A stretch of 31,099 nucleotides of DNA from a virus. This document shows, in pieces, positions 10,941-19,435 of this stretch. Below the pieces are notes generated by a model, which was given only the letters and a program-made list of their open reading frames with translations, ran no database searches and was not told where the DNA came from. The position numbers were made by a program, and so were the translations under genes. Within the stretch, counting starts at the first letter, position 1. Every line of letters starts with the position of its first letter. The stretch lies in IMG/VR virus record IMGVR_UViG_3300020200_000002, positions 1 to 31,099 of that record. The stretch is one strand, 5' to 3'.

Positions 10941-13900
10941 TTAGTTGGTGACTTCGGTATAATCCAAGGTTAAGGCCCACGCGATGTTGGTTGCCGCCTC
11001 GCCGGTTACACGGGCGCGAACAGCTCCGTTGGTTGTGTCAGCGTCGAGGGCGAAGCCCCAATCAAAAGTGGGAATTGGGTTGATCTGCAATTCGTCGCCG
11101 GACGAGACGGTGATGGTTGCAGCCGACGCGCCACGCTCAGCTTTGCCGACAAAATGCAGGGCTTGGTTTTGTGCGGCTAAATTTGCTGTATAAATTTGCC
11201 CACCAAGCGTCACCGCTACAAGTTTGGTTCCGCTCGACGAAGAGGCAACACCTATCCAGGTGTTGCTTGCAGCCGTCGTAAAGCTCCAAGTCACCCCAGA
11301 ATCTGTCGAGGTCAAAATCCCGCCATTATGCCCCACCGCTACAAGTTTGGTTCCGTCTTCCGACGAAGCAACGCCGTGCCAAGTGTTAGTTATTGATCGC
11401 GCTGTCCAGTTTACCCCCGAATCTGTCGAGGTGTAAATTTGCCCCGCATACACAACAGCCACCAGTTTCGTTCCGTCCGCCGACGAAGCAACGCCAAGCC
11501 AGTTTTGGTTGCTTTCTCGCGGCGTCCAAGTCACGCCAGAATCCGTCGAGGTGTAGATTTGGCCGTTTGGCACCACCGCGACAATCTTTGTGCCGTCCGC
11601 TGACGAAGCGACACGATACCAAATGCGGTTGCTTTCTCGCGCCGTCCAAGTCACGCCAGAATCCGTCGAGGTGTAGATTTGGTCGTTTTCCGCCACCGCC
11701 ACAAGCTTTGTACCATCCGACGACGAGGCGACGGAACGCCAAGCGCGGTTGCTTTCTCGCGGCGTCCAAGTCACGCCAGAATCCGTCGAGGTGTAGATTT
11801 GACCACCCCAATCTGTTGCCACCATTTTTGTGCCGTCCGAAGACGAAGCCGCACTAGTCCAATTTCGGTTGCTGTCTCGCGCCGTCCAAGTCACGCCAGA
11901 ATCCGTCGAGGTGTAAATCTGGCCGGATAACACCACTGCCACAAGTTTCGTGCCGTCTGACGACGAGGCAACGCCTTGCCATTGACGGTTGCTTTCTCGC
12001 GCTGTCCACGTTCCCACTCCGTCTGATCGCGCTACCAACCGGCCAGCAAACGTCCACGCGCTTTGGTTTGGCAAGGTCGCTCGCCCGCCCGCGCTGGTAA
12101 GCATCTCCGTTTGCGTTGCGTCGGTGGTGTTGGCAACCAGCCGAATGCTGGTGCTTTGCAGCCCAAGGTTGTCACGCGCTGTCGCTGCGTTTGCCAGATC
12201 GGAGAGGTTGTTTGCCGCTTGGAGAAAATACGCATCAGCGCGAGTTGCTGCCGTGCCAAGGCCAAGCGTGGTTCGTTGCGCGGCGGCGTCAGCATCGTCA
12301 AGTAAAGCTTTGCCTGCGGCGGTTAGATCAAAAGTTGCCGCCGTGCCGCTGCCGGTAAACTCAATGCCTTTGTTGGCTGCACTGGTTAGCCCTGCCAGCG
12401 CGGTCAATTCTGAGTCGAGCGGCTGCTTGGCGGCTAAATCACTGGTGAGGTTGGTGATTTGCGACTGGGCCAAAGTCAGCGGATCACTGCCGCCGCTGGC
12501 GTGCGAAGCAGCGTGCGCGGCGTGGTCGGCAGAACAACAAGTATTTGCAATGTAAATTTGCCCTAAACCGTCTACCGCAATGAGTTTGTTTCCGCTGGAA
12601 GACGAGGCGATGTGAAACCAGTTGCGAATGCCCGCGCTTATCTGCTCCGTCCAAGTCGCTCCCGAATTTGTCGAAGTATAGATTGCGCCACCAAATAATG
12701 CAGCGCACAGTCTTGTTCCGTTTGCCGACGATGCAACTGTGACGCGAGAGCCAATCGGAATTTGATTTGGCACTCGCGCCGTCCAGGTTACCCCCGAATC
12801 TGTCGAAGTGTAAATCTGGCCCAAAACTCCCTCGTCTTGTCCCGCAGTAGCCGCTATAAGCTTGGTTCCGTCAGCAGATGAGGCAACAGAAATCCATGGT
12901 CGATCAGCATCTGTTATTCGTGCTGTCCAGGTCACGCCTGAATCCGTCGAAGTGTAAATCTTGCCGTCACCCACCACTGCCACAAGCCGTGAGCCGTCTG
13001 ACGACGAGGCGACACCTATCCAAAGCCGTGAGCTTTCTCTTTCCGTCCAAGTCACCCCCGAATCTGTCGAGGTGTAAATTTGGCCTGCATACACCACCGC
13101 GCAAAGCTTCGAGCCGTCCGCTGACGAAGCAACGGCACTCCACTGGCGGTTGCTTTCTCTCGCCGTCCACGTCACGCCCGAGTCTGTTGAGGTGTGGATT
13201 TGCTCCCCATAAGTCAATGCAACTATTTTTGAACCGTCCGAAGACGAAGCAATTTCCTTCCAAACGCGGTTTTGTTCTCGCGCTGTCCAAGTTACGCCCG
13301 AATCTGTCGAAGTGTAAATCTGGCCGTTTTGTACTGCGGCAACAAGTTTCGTGCCGTCAGACGAAGATGCAACCGCCACCCAGTTCCGGTTGCTGTCGCG
13401 GGCTGTCCACGATAAATCAATTACCTCCCCATCGCCCGCTGCGTCAACGTGTTCGTAACCACTCTCGTCGGCTTTCACGGCCAAAAGCTTGCCGCTTGCG
13501 CCTGTCAAACTTAGTCCTGCCAGCGAGGTCAATTCTGCGTCGAGCGGTTGCTTGGTCGCCAATAGACCGAGAAGCAGGCTTTCGTCAACATCTTCGGGCA
13601 AGCTGGCTTCCGTGGTCAAAACCTCGTTGCTGATGGTAATTGGAGCTTGGAAAGTGAACTGCTCCTCGCCTGCGCCTTGGATTAACTCAACCTCAAAGGT
13701 CTGGCTGATTTCGTCGCCCGTGGCGGCATCAAGCGCAGCCACCATTTGCTCGGTGAAGATGTTAAGAACTCCTTCAAAGCAGTAGTCGTCGCTATTCCAA
13801 GTCAGCGATTGCGCGGCCAAAATATCCCCGCCGGGATCGCCAATGCCGACGCGACAAGAGTAGCCTTCTAGCTCCTCAATCTCCGCTGGCGATCCCAACC

Positions 13901-14060
13901 CGCCGTTAGGCGTGGGCGAGAGAAAGAAAATTCTTAGCGACAACTTCGATTCCCTAAATCCCTTCGGCAGTTGGTAGGACGATAGGTTTTTCTCTGACTG
14001 AACAAAAGCCCCGGTCTGAGTGGAGGGGCGAAGATTGATGTAAAGGTCGCGTGAGGCCAT
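10941..14060 (-). CDS. Tail fibre / receptor-binding protein with two seven-repeat beta-propellers
   Basis: A 1039-residue protein. Residues 1-215 form a virion-attachment region ending in a KQPLDAELTSLAGL-type fibre segment. Residues 216-507 hold seven repeats of about 40 residues (core W..VASSSDGTKLVAV...GQIYTSTDSGVTW), of BNR/sortilin type, enough for one closed seven-bladed propeller. Residues 525-683 are a fibre linker (AKQPLDSELTALAGL, QRTTLGLGTAAT). Residues 684-961 hold a second set of seven repeats. Residues 962-1039 form a C-terminal beta domain. The protein presumably binds the cell surface at the tail tip. Confidence 0.9.
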   Translation of the reverse strand: MASRDLYINLRPSTQTGAFVQSEKNLSSYQLPKGFRESKLSLRIFFLSPTPNGGLGSPAEIEELEGYSCRVGIGDPGGDILAAQSLTWNSDDYCFEGVLNIFTEQMVAALDAATGDEISQTFEVELIQGAGEEQFTFQAPITISNEVLTTEASLPEDVDESLLLGLLATKQPLDAELTSLAGLSLTGASGKLLAVKADESGYEHVDAAGDGEVIDLSWTARDSNRNWVAVASSSDGTKLVAAVQNGQIYTSTDSGVTWTAREQNRVWKEIASSSDGSKIVALTYGEQIHTSTDSGVTWTARESNRQWSAVASSADGSKLCAVVYAGQIYTSTDSGVTWTERESSRLWIGVASSSDGSRLVAVVGDGKIYTSTDSGVTWTARITDADRPWISVASSADGTKLIAATAGQDEGVLGQIYTSTDSGVTWTARVPNQIPIGSRVTVASSANGTRLCAALFGGAIYTSTNSGATWTEQISAGIRNWFHIASSSSGNKLIAVDGLGQIYIANTCCSADHAAHAASHASGGSDPLTLAQSQITNLTSDLAAKQPLDSELTALAGLTSAANKGIEFTGSGTAATFDLTAAGKALLDDADAAAQRTTLGLGTAATRADAYFLQAANNLSDLANAATARDNLGLQSTSIRLVANTTDATQTEMLTSAGGRATLPNQSAWTFAGRLVARSDGVGTWTARESNRQWQGVASSSDGTKLVAVVLSGQIYTSTDSGVTWTARDSNRNWTSAASSSDGTKMVATDWGGQIYTSTDSGVTWTPRESNRAWRSVASSSDGTKLVAVAENDQIYTSTDSGVTWTARESNRIWYRVASSADGTKIVAVVPNGQIYTSTDSGVTWTPRESNQNWLGVASSADGTKLVAVVYAGQIYTSTDSGVNWTARSITNTWHGVASSEDGTKLVAVGHNGGILTSTDSGVTWSFTTAASNTWIGVASSSSGTKLVAVTLGGQIYTANLAAQNQALHFVGKAERGASAATITVSSGDELQINPIPTFDWGFALDADTTNGAVRARVTGEAATNIAWALTLDYTEVTN
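11178..12011. repeat. Tandem 120-bp DNA repeats, second propeller (seven units)
   Basis: Seven direct repeats of about 120 bp encode blades of the fibre's second propeller. The segment around the TCTGTCGAGGTGTA-type core is almost unchanged from unit to unit. They are protein-coding and unlike CRISPR in length and lack of spacers. Confidence 0.9.
12540..13415. repeat. Tandem 120-bp DNA repeats, first propeller (seven units)
   Basis: Seven direct repeats encode the first propeller. They are more diverged than those at 11178-12011; units five and six carry insertions. Similarity between the two blocks permits intragenic recombination. Confidence 0.9.
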
Positions 14061-14072
14061 AATGTTAAAGAA

Positions 14073-14882
14073 TTAAAATCTTGGATAGGAAAAGCCAGAG
14101 GCGCGATGGATTCCTGCTTCGTCTTCTAGCACGGTTTCCCAACCGTTGACTTGTGCTTCAGAAACCCACTTGCGAGCGTCAATGTTTAAGTCGATATAGG
14201 TTCCGCCATCGCCTACGTTTTCCAGCAGAGCAACACAGATCGTCGAAGGATTAAACGAGTCCCAACCGCCGCCCAAATTTACCGCAGACACGATGTAAGG
14301 AGGCCAGACAACTTCCAACAATGGCGTTTGATTCAAGGGCGTTTCTCGCGGCAAACCAGTCATAGATTCAGTGGTCAAATAAACATCTCTTGCAGGCGCG
14401 TAGATCAGTCGGAAACGGCTTTGCATCCCACCAGCAAATCCGTCCACGCTTCTAAAATCAGGATAGGTGGTGGTTCGCATCAAATAATCTTGCGTGAACC
14501 AATACAGCCAAGCCGGATCATGCGGTGTGCCCTGCCCAGTGCTGTAAGCTGAAATGATTGCGGCGTCGTATTCGTGATAGCCGGACACATTAAGATCGGG
14601 CGGTTTCTCCACTGAAACGACTTCGCCGCTGTAAAGCTCCACCGTTAAACTGTTTGGCTCGACGGAAAGCACCTGCCCAAAACTTATCTCAGAGCCGCCG
14701 CCGCCGCCGCCGCTTGCTTTTCTAGGCAAACGCACTGAACGAACCACTCCGCGAGTCGTGTGCTGCACGGTTTCGCCGGGCGAGCTAATCGGGCGAAGCG
14801 AGTTGATGGCATCCGTCAACCGGTCAAACTCCTGGCCGATTTTGCCGCCGAAAATGGATTTGGTGAGCGGAAAGTTCATCAC
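14073..14882 (-). CDS. Distal tail / baseplate-region structural protein
   Basis: A 269-residue protein starting MMNFPLTKSIFGGKIGQEFDRL. A helical N-terminus is followed by a run of six glycines (near 58-63) and then a beta-rich region (ISFGQVLSVEPNSLTVELYSGEVVSV). No enzyme signature. It lies between a tail gene and the fibre gene and overlaps the upstream gene by four bases, so a tail-tip adaptor or fibre-attachment protein is likely from position alone. Confidence 0.65.
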   Translation of the reverse strand: MMNFPLTKSIFGGKIGQEFDRLTDAINSLRPISSPGETVQHTTRGVVRSVRLPRKASGGGGGGSEISFGQVLSVEPNSLTVELYSGEVVSVEKPPDLNVSGYHEYDAAIISAYSTGQGTPHDPAWLYWFTQDYLMRTTTYPDFRSVDGFAGGMQSRFRLIYAPARDVYLTTESMTGLPRETPLNQTPLLEVVWPPYIVSAVNLGGGWDSFNPSTICVALLENVGDGGTYIDLNIDARKWVSEAQVNGWETVLEDEAGIHRASGFSYPRF

Positions 14883-15601
14883 GTTATACGCTCGTAAATG
14901 GGCGAGATGCGGTCACCATGCCACCACTCCTGTTCCAGCGACCACTTGCCGTTGCTTTGCTGCTGCTTGGTTCCGTTGCGAGCCAGCCACTCGCCGCCTG
15001 CTGGCATCTCTGATTGCACGCCTGCTGGTGGGGCAAAGGCAGCAATCAACTGAGCGCGGGAATAGACCTTGTTGGCCGAGGCCAGAAAAGTGTACGCCGA
15101 GTCAAATGCGGAAATAACTCGTGTGCGACGGAGGACAATTTGCGAGATAGCATAAGCAGTTTTGCCGGTGTTAATCTGCTCGGCAATCGCAACGCCTTCT
15201 GATGAGGTTACAAACGTAAGGAGCGTTGCATAGGTTGTGTCGCCCGCCATATGCTCGCGCAGGGCTTCTTGTTCGTTGGGGTCTAAATTATCCCAAAGAT
15301 CGCTCTCCGTGATGTGCTGCTCCAGTTCGTTAGATTGCACTGACCAAGTGGTGATGATTTGCGCCTCCTCGGAAACCGATGCTCCGTCCTGCGCGTTGGC
15401 ATAAGACACCTCAACCACCGCCAGCGGCCCTTCGTCGGGGATGATCCGAATGTTTGACCCGTCAATTAACAGCGTCGGCACAAACGCATTGACCGCCTCT
15501 TTTGTGCCGCGAAAACGGCGCGTCGTTTTCCAGCCGTCGCGCACGCTCCACACGCGCTCGGCCTCTAGCTCGACCACTTGATTGTCGCCAATCGAGATCA
15601 T
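14879..15601 (-). CDS. Distal tail protein downstream of the tape measure
   Basis: A 240-residue protein (MISIGDNQVVELEAERVW...). The N-terminal 110 residues are beta-rich; the C-terminal half has helices and a WLARNGTKQQQSNGKWSLEQ segment. The gene follows the tape-measure gene with a four-base overlap, the position of distal tail (Dit) or tail-hub proteins in siphoviruses. Assignment is by gene order; I see no diagnostic motif. Confidence 0.65.
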   Translation of the reverse strand: MISIGDNQVVELEAERVWSVRDGWKTTRRFRGTKEAVNAFVPTLLIDGSNIRIIPDEGPLAVVEVSYANAQDGASVSEEAQIITTWSVQSNELEQHITESDLWDNLDPNEQEALREHMAGDTTYATLLTFVTSSEGVAIAEQINTGKTAYAISQIVLRRTRVISAFDSAYTFLASANKVYSRAQLIAAFAPPAGVQSEMPAGGEWLARNGTKQQQSNGKWSLEQEWWHGDRISPIYERIT

Positions 15602-17124
15602 TTGAAAGCTTCAGAAGTCACTCCGGTGTTTTTGGCGGTCATTGCTGTAAATTTCGCCGTCTCTTTGGTGTGAACTGCAATTTGCTTCAACTCGTTTTGC
15701 CCAGCCGGTTGCATAGCTTTTCCAAACGAAAAGCCGATGCGTTCCAGGCTGTTAACTAGCGGATCGGCGACCTTAAAAGTGGCCGCGACTTCTTTTTCCG
15801 GTTTTTCCGGCTTTAGTTGAGCCTCGGCGTCGAGCAAATTGGCCTTAGCTTCCAACGCAGCTTTTTCGTTGGCCGGCGTCTCTTCCGCCTTAAATTTGGC
15901 GGCAGCGGCTTCAGCTTTTTCCCGCAGCTTGGCAATCTTTTCCTCCAGCTTGAGGCGTCGTTCGGCTTCGGGCAAAGCTCGGTCTTCTTTGTCCTGCACG
16001 CGATCCCGTAGAGCCTGCATTTTGGCCTCGGCTTTTTTCTGGGCTTCCTCGGCTCCGGCCACTGGCTTTCTTGCCGCCTCTGCGGTTTTCAAATCTTGCG
16101 CGGCTTTTTCTGCCGCCTGCCGGTTGGCTTCGCTTGCGTCCTCCTTAAACTGAGCGTCGGCAGCTTTTTTGGCTTCGCGCAAACCGGCAATGTTATCCTC
16201 CTCAGCTTTACGCTGTTTTGCTTCTTCGTTTTTTAACCGGCGAGCTTCTTCTGCCGCTGCTTGACGGCGTTGGCGGTCATCATATTGGTCAATGGTTTTG
16301 TTTACGTCGTCAAAAGCAGTCGCGCCCTCTTTTGCAGCCTCTTTGAAAGATGCCCCGCCTGACAAAGCCCCGGCGAATCTGGAAAAAAACTTGAACGAAC
16401 TCCAGTTAATCGCGGCCATTGTTCGGAACAGGTCAACCAGGTATTGCATCGCATCCACTACCATGACAACTGCTGGCGCAAAGTCGGCTTGTAAAGTTTG
16501 GGTGAGGGCGGAAAAGCTGTCGCCTGCCTGTTTCATCGCTTCGATGTCTTCGGCAGATATGATCGGAGCTTGCGATCCGGTTTCGTCCAGGCCCGCTTGG
16601 AAAGTAGGAATCAACTCACCCGCGCCTTTGCCGCCAACGTCATGCAAGGCAGGCAATAGGGCTTGTGCGTCCCCGGCTTGCACGGTGCGGCCAATGATTT
16701 TAATCAACTCATCCAGCCGTCGATTTTTTAGGTCGTCCATCGAAACGCCCAGGCGGGCAAATGATTCGACCATTTGCTCATTGCCTTCCAACGCCTCCTC
16801 GCGGGCAACGGACAACTTTTCAAACACGCCTTGGAATGTCTCCAGCGAAGACCCTGACTGACGGGCAGCATAGTCAAACCGCTGCAACTCGTCTGTGGAA
16901 AGGCCCAGGCGGTCACTCATGTTGCCAATTTTGTCCGCGTAATCCATGACCGCCTTGCCCGCCGTCACCACCGCCGTTACAGAAAACGCTTTTGCTAGTT
17001 GCCCTTTAAGTTCTGAGCTAATGCTTTTGCCCAGCCCCTTGGCGGCTGACTCCGCTTCTTTGACGCCTGCTTGAAAGCCGGACGAGTCCAAGCCTAACCG
17101 CGCTAAAATGGACATGAAGGCCAT
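15598..17124 (-). CDS. Tail tape-measure protein
   Basis: A 508-residue protein. The N-terminus (ILARLGLDSSGFQAGVKEAESAAKGLGKSI) is typical of tape measures, followed by a GNMSDRLGLSTDELQRFDYAARQSG segment, a hydrophobic stretch (about 205-235) and a long Ala/Glu/Lys coiled coil (about 275-430). By the usual proportionality a 508-residue tape measure would mean a short to medium siphovirus tail; that length is inference. The first ATG (17124) or one nine bases later (17115) could start translation. Confidence 0.88.
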   Translation of the reverse strand: MAFMSILARLGLDSSGFQAGVKEAESAAKGLGKSISSELKGQLAKAFSVTAVVTAGKAVMDYADKIGNMSDRLGLSTDELQRFDYAARQSGSSLETFQGVFEKLSVAREEALEGNEQMVESFARLGVSMDDLKNRRLDELIKIIGRTVQAGDAQALLPALHDVGGKGAGELIPTFQAGLDETGSQAPIISAEDIEAMKQAGDSFSALTQTLQADFAPAVVMVVDAMQYLVDLFRTMAAINWSSFKFFSRFAGALSGGASFKEAAKEGATAFDDVNKTIDQYDDRQRRQAAAEEARRLKNEEAKQRKAEEDNIAGLREAKKAADAQFKEDASEANRQAAEKAAQDLKTAEAARKPVAGAEEAQKKAEAKMQALRDRVQDKEDRALPEAERRLKLEEKIAKLREKAEAAAAKFKAEETPANEKAALEAKANLLDAEAQLKPEKPEKEVAATFKVADPLVNSLERIGFSFGKAMQPAGQNELKQIAVHTKETAKFTAMTAKNTGVTSEAFK

Positions 17125-17125
17125 G

Positions 17126-17743
17126 CTAGTTTAAGCGGTTGTTGAGGCTATGCTCTAGCTCGACGAGTTTGGCACGCAGGGCTTCGTCGTCGGTGGTGTC
17201 ACAGATTTTGCAATTCCCCTCCATGGCGTGACTCGTAAAATAATCCCACAGGCACAACCCCCAAGGCCGGTCAAGCAGTTCGGCCTCAGAAAAATTCAGC
17301 TTGGTCATCAAATAAACCTTTACAGTCTGCACCAGCGGAACGTGCAAGGGATCGTTGCTTTTCTTGTCTTGCGGCACAGAGAAGATGGGGAACGAACTGC
17401 CAGCGCGAAGGTACGCAACGAACTGTTCTGCGGCTTGCGTTGGGGAAAAACCAAGCTCCGGTTTGCGTCCGCCCCACCAATAGCGGGGCTGCAAACTGCG
17501 TTGCCACTTGCCGACCAGACTTGGCAGCTTGGGGTTGTCCATGTCGCGCAGGGCTTCAGCGTAAGTTTGCGAGCAAATGACAATCCCTTGGATTACATCT
17601 TCCAATGCCGGACGACCGCCCATTACAAAGGCGTTGTCAAAACGCGACAGCAACAGAACGTGGCCGAGCGAATAAGGGCGAAGCCGAATGCCCAAGACGC
17701 TGACCGGGGTTGGTATCGCGGCCAAATAAAAGTCCGCGCCCAT
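17126..17743 (-). CDS. Putative tail assembly chaperone
   Basis: A 205-residue protein between the major tail protein and the tape measure, the usual slot for tail assembly chaperones. It contains SLGHVLLLSRFDNAF near the start and two C-terminal cysteines (GNCKICDTTDD). Many chaperone genes use a programmed frameshift, but no second frame or slippery heptamer is evident here. Identity rests on gene order. Confidence 0.6.
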   Translation of the reverse strand: MGADFYLAAIPTPVSVLGIRLRPYSLGHVLLLSRFDNAFVMGGRPALEDVIQGIVICSQTYAEALRDMDNPKLPSLVGKWQRSLQPRYWWGGRKPELGFSPTQAAEQFVAYLRAGSSFPIFSVPQDKKSNDPLHVPLVQTVKVYLMTKLNFSEAELLDRPWGLCLWDYFTSHAMEGNCKICDTTDDEALRAKLVELEHSLNNRLN

Positions 17744-17753
17744 GTGAAAACAA

Positions 17754-18131
17754 TCAGGAGAGGTCGATGCCTTCCAACTTCTCTAGCGTAAGCGAAAAAG
17801 AAACCACGCCATCAACTCGCTCGTTGATTGACGCCGCCGTGACCATGTAAGAGTCGTTTGTTGACGCAGCGTGCGATCCTGCGACGGTAACGGTTGTGCC
17901 GATGGCTGGCAAAGTTGCAGCAGCGGTAGGCAGGATTTCAACGGTTAGGGTAGTCTTGAAATTGTAATAGACCACGTTGACCACCTTGCCGTCCGCGCCT
18001 CGGTTATCAGCACGCTCGGCCTCGTCGCTGCGCTGAATGCTCTGGACAATCCCGCCGACCACGCCCGTGCCGGATACGGCTGCGTCTGCGTGAATGCCCC
18101 ACGTAAGAGAAGTGCCTTTTTGAACGCTCAT
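17754..18131 (-). CDS. Major tail (tube) protein
   Basis: A 125-residue beta-rich protein (MSVQKGTSLTWGIHADAAVSGTG...). Phrases such as GGIVQSIQRSDEAERADNRGADGKVV and the terminal SFSLTLEKLEG fit the tail-tube fold family of siphoviruses. It is preceded by its own strong promoter-like sequence (18155-18182), as expected for a protein needed in hundreds of copies. Position before the chaperone and tape measure supports the call. Confidence 0.72.
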   Translation of the reverse strand: MSVQKGTSLTWGIHADAAVSGTGVVGGIVQSIQRSDEAERADNRGADGKVVNVVYYNFKTTLTVEILPTAAATLPAIGTTVTVAGSHAASTNDSYMVTAASINERVDGVVSFSLTLEKLEGIDLS

Positions 18132-18154
18132 AAGATAAGATAAAGTTGCTTATC

Positions 18155-18182
18155 ATTATGCCTAATGATGGCCCGTTGTCAA
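18155..18182 (-). promoter_or_regulatory. Promoter of the major tail protein gene
   Basis: TTGACA (18177-18182), 16-base spacer, CATAAT (18155-18160). The predicted transcript starts near 18148, giving a leader of about 17 bases before the ATG at 18131. It lies in a 59-bp gap, unusually wide for this operon. Confidence 0.7.
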
Positions 18183-18190
18183 CTAGGATT

Positions 18191-18622
18191 TTAGACTGAC
18201 GCCGGACAGCACGTGACGCGGAACGAAGCGGAATTTACGTGTGAGTCGTCCTCGACTGATTGGCTCAACTGGCCGAACTCCACCATGAAGGCTTTGAAGT
18301 CGCTAATGGCCGCGCTCAAATCGGCGGCGGCAGTGTCGGTGGTGAGCGCGTCAAACACGGTGGCGCAGCGAAGTTCATGCTGCGCCGGTGTGCTGTCGCT
18401 CTTATTTGAGCGCACGCTCACAACCAGCTCGACTTGTTGAATCCCAGTGAATTGCAACCCTGGCGGCGGGCTGGCCGAGGTCGCCTCGCAGATCGCGCAC
18501 GGGAGCGTGATGGCGTCGGTGTCAAGGCCAGTAAACACGGCGAGGCCGGTTGACGAGGCAGCGGAAGCGATAACGGCGGCGGCGGCTCGCTCGACCTTGG
18601 CTTGGACAGAGGAGAAGGGCAT
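18191..18622 (-). CDS. Tail completion / terminator-type protein
   Basis: A 143-residue protein (MPFSSVQAKVERAAAAVIAS...) with a helix, then a beta-rich middle (IQQVELVVSVRSNKSD) and a helix (AAISDFKAFMVEFG). This helix-strand pattern and position between a gp10-like gene and the tail tube fit a tail terminator (lambda gpU-like). No unique motif was seen. Confidence 0.55.
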   Translation of the reverse strand: MPFSSVQAKVERAAAAVIASAASSTGLAVFTGLDTDAITLPCAICEATSASPPPGLQFTGIQQVELVVSVRSNKSDSTPAQHELRCATVFDALTTDTAAADLSAAISDFKAFMVEFGQLSQSVEDDSHVNSASFRVTCCPASV

Positions 18623-18624
18623 GG

Positions 18625-19362
18625 CTATTTGGTTGAGGTTTTGGGCGGGGTAAACTTATTGGCCGTCTCTTGCAGCTTGTCAGCGATGTATTTTTGCATC
18701 GCTTGAGTTTCGACCACAAAAGCCTGTCGCAATCCTTCCGTTGCCAGTTTTTGACCCAGCGCAGCGGCCTTTGAATCGTTCCAGCGCACGCCGAGCGTGG
18801 CGTTGTTTTCGATTAGCGCAAAAGGGTTAAGACCGGGCTTGGCCGGGGTACATCGGCCAAGGTTAGCTGATCGACTAACCACGTCGGCGGGTCGTTGGTA
18901 AGCCTCGCCCACCAGCGACGAAAGCTTTTTAATAGACACAATCCAGCCTGACCGCAGAAATCCAATGGAACGCAGTTTGGCGGCAATCCATTTGCGAGCA
19001 GCCTTGGCGATTGCTTTGCGGTTTTCAAACGATTGGCCAGAGCTGCGTCCTGCTTTTGACCGCGCTCCGAGGTATTTTTCAATCGCCTCGTCCTCCGCAA
19101 AATCGAATTTGCGCTTAACCTTCTTCTTTTTGGTTTTCTCAGACGTGTATTCTTTGACGCTCGCGGTTCTCAAGCCAAGATCCTCAATCGCAGAGCGTTC
19201 GGCTTTCTTTGTATTTGCCAAGGCTCCGTGAGCGATTCTTAAAGCCTTTCTGTTCAAGGCGTCAGAAAGCTCCAGCGAGGTGGCTAATAGATATTCTTTC
19301 AACGCACGATCAAACTCTCGCGTGTCAAAAGTAATGCCTGCGGGCGAATTTACCGGCGTCAT
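18625..19362 (-). CDS. HK97-gp10-like head-tail connector protein
   Basis: A 245-residue protein (MTPVNSPAGITFDTREFDRALKEYL...). The opening FD...F...L pattern with KALRIAHGALANT is typical of HK97 gp10/minor tail component proteins. A lysine-rich insert (KTKKKKVKRKF) in the middle and a long C-terminal helix make it larger than usual. I prefer the ATG at 19362 to a TTG at 19371. Its own promoter-like sequence lies just upstream. Confidence 0.6.
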   Translation of the reverse strand: MTPVNSPAGITFDTREFDRALKEYLLATSLELSDALNRKALRIAHGALANTKKAERSAIEDLGLRTASVKEYTSEKTKKKKVKRKFDFAEDEAIEKYLGARSKAGRSSGQSFENRKAIAKAARKWIAAKLRSIGFLRSGWIVSIKKLSSLVGEAYQRPADVVSRSANLGRCTPAKPGLNPFALIENNATLGVRWNDSKAAALGQKLATEGLRQAFVVETQAMQKYIADKLQETANKFTPPKTSTK

Positions 19363-19374
19363 GCCCGGCAAATT

Positions 19375-19404
19375 AGCATAAGCTTTGCTTATATGCTATG
19401 CCAA
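19375..19404 (-). promoter_or_regulatory. Promoter candidate before the gp10-like gene
   Basis: TTGGCA (19399-19404), 18-base spacer, TATGCT (19375-19380), with the spacer containing part of an imperfect GCATAAGC/GCTTATGC dyad. The -10 is identical to that before the gpW-like gene. The predicted leader is about six bases. Confidence 0.5.
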
Positions 19405-19435
19405 AAAAAACGAAAGAAACCGCCAGCTTTTGCAG

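Noticed and set aside
11386-11811. Other-frame repeat proteins (NLHLDGFWRDLD units) inside the fibre gene
   Set aside because: They arise because the 120-bp repeat is a multiple of three, which keeps alternative frames open. The fibre frame explains the conservation.
11178-13415. CRISPR-like array
   Set aside because: Repeats are about 120 bp, contiguous, coding and without unique spacers.
12878-13633. 251-codon plus-strand frame opposite the fibre gene
   Set aside because: It is an antisense shadow of the repeated fibre DNA, with repetitive low-quality composition and no start context.
15598-17124. Programmed frameshift in the tail chaperone upstream of the tape measure
   Set aside because: Looked for a slippery heptamer and an overlapping second frame at the end of 17126-17743; none was apparent.
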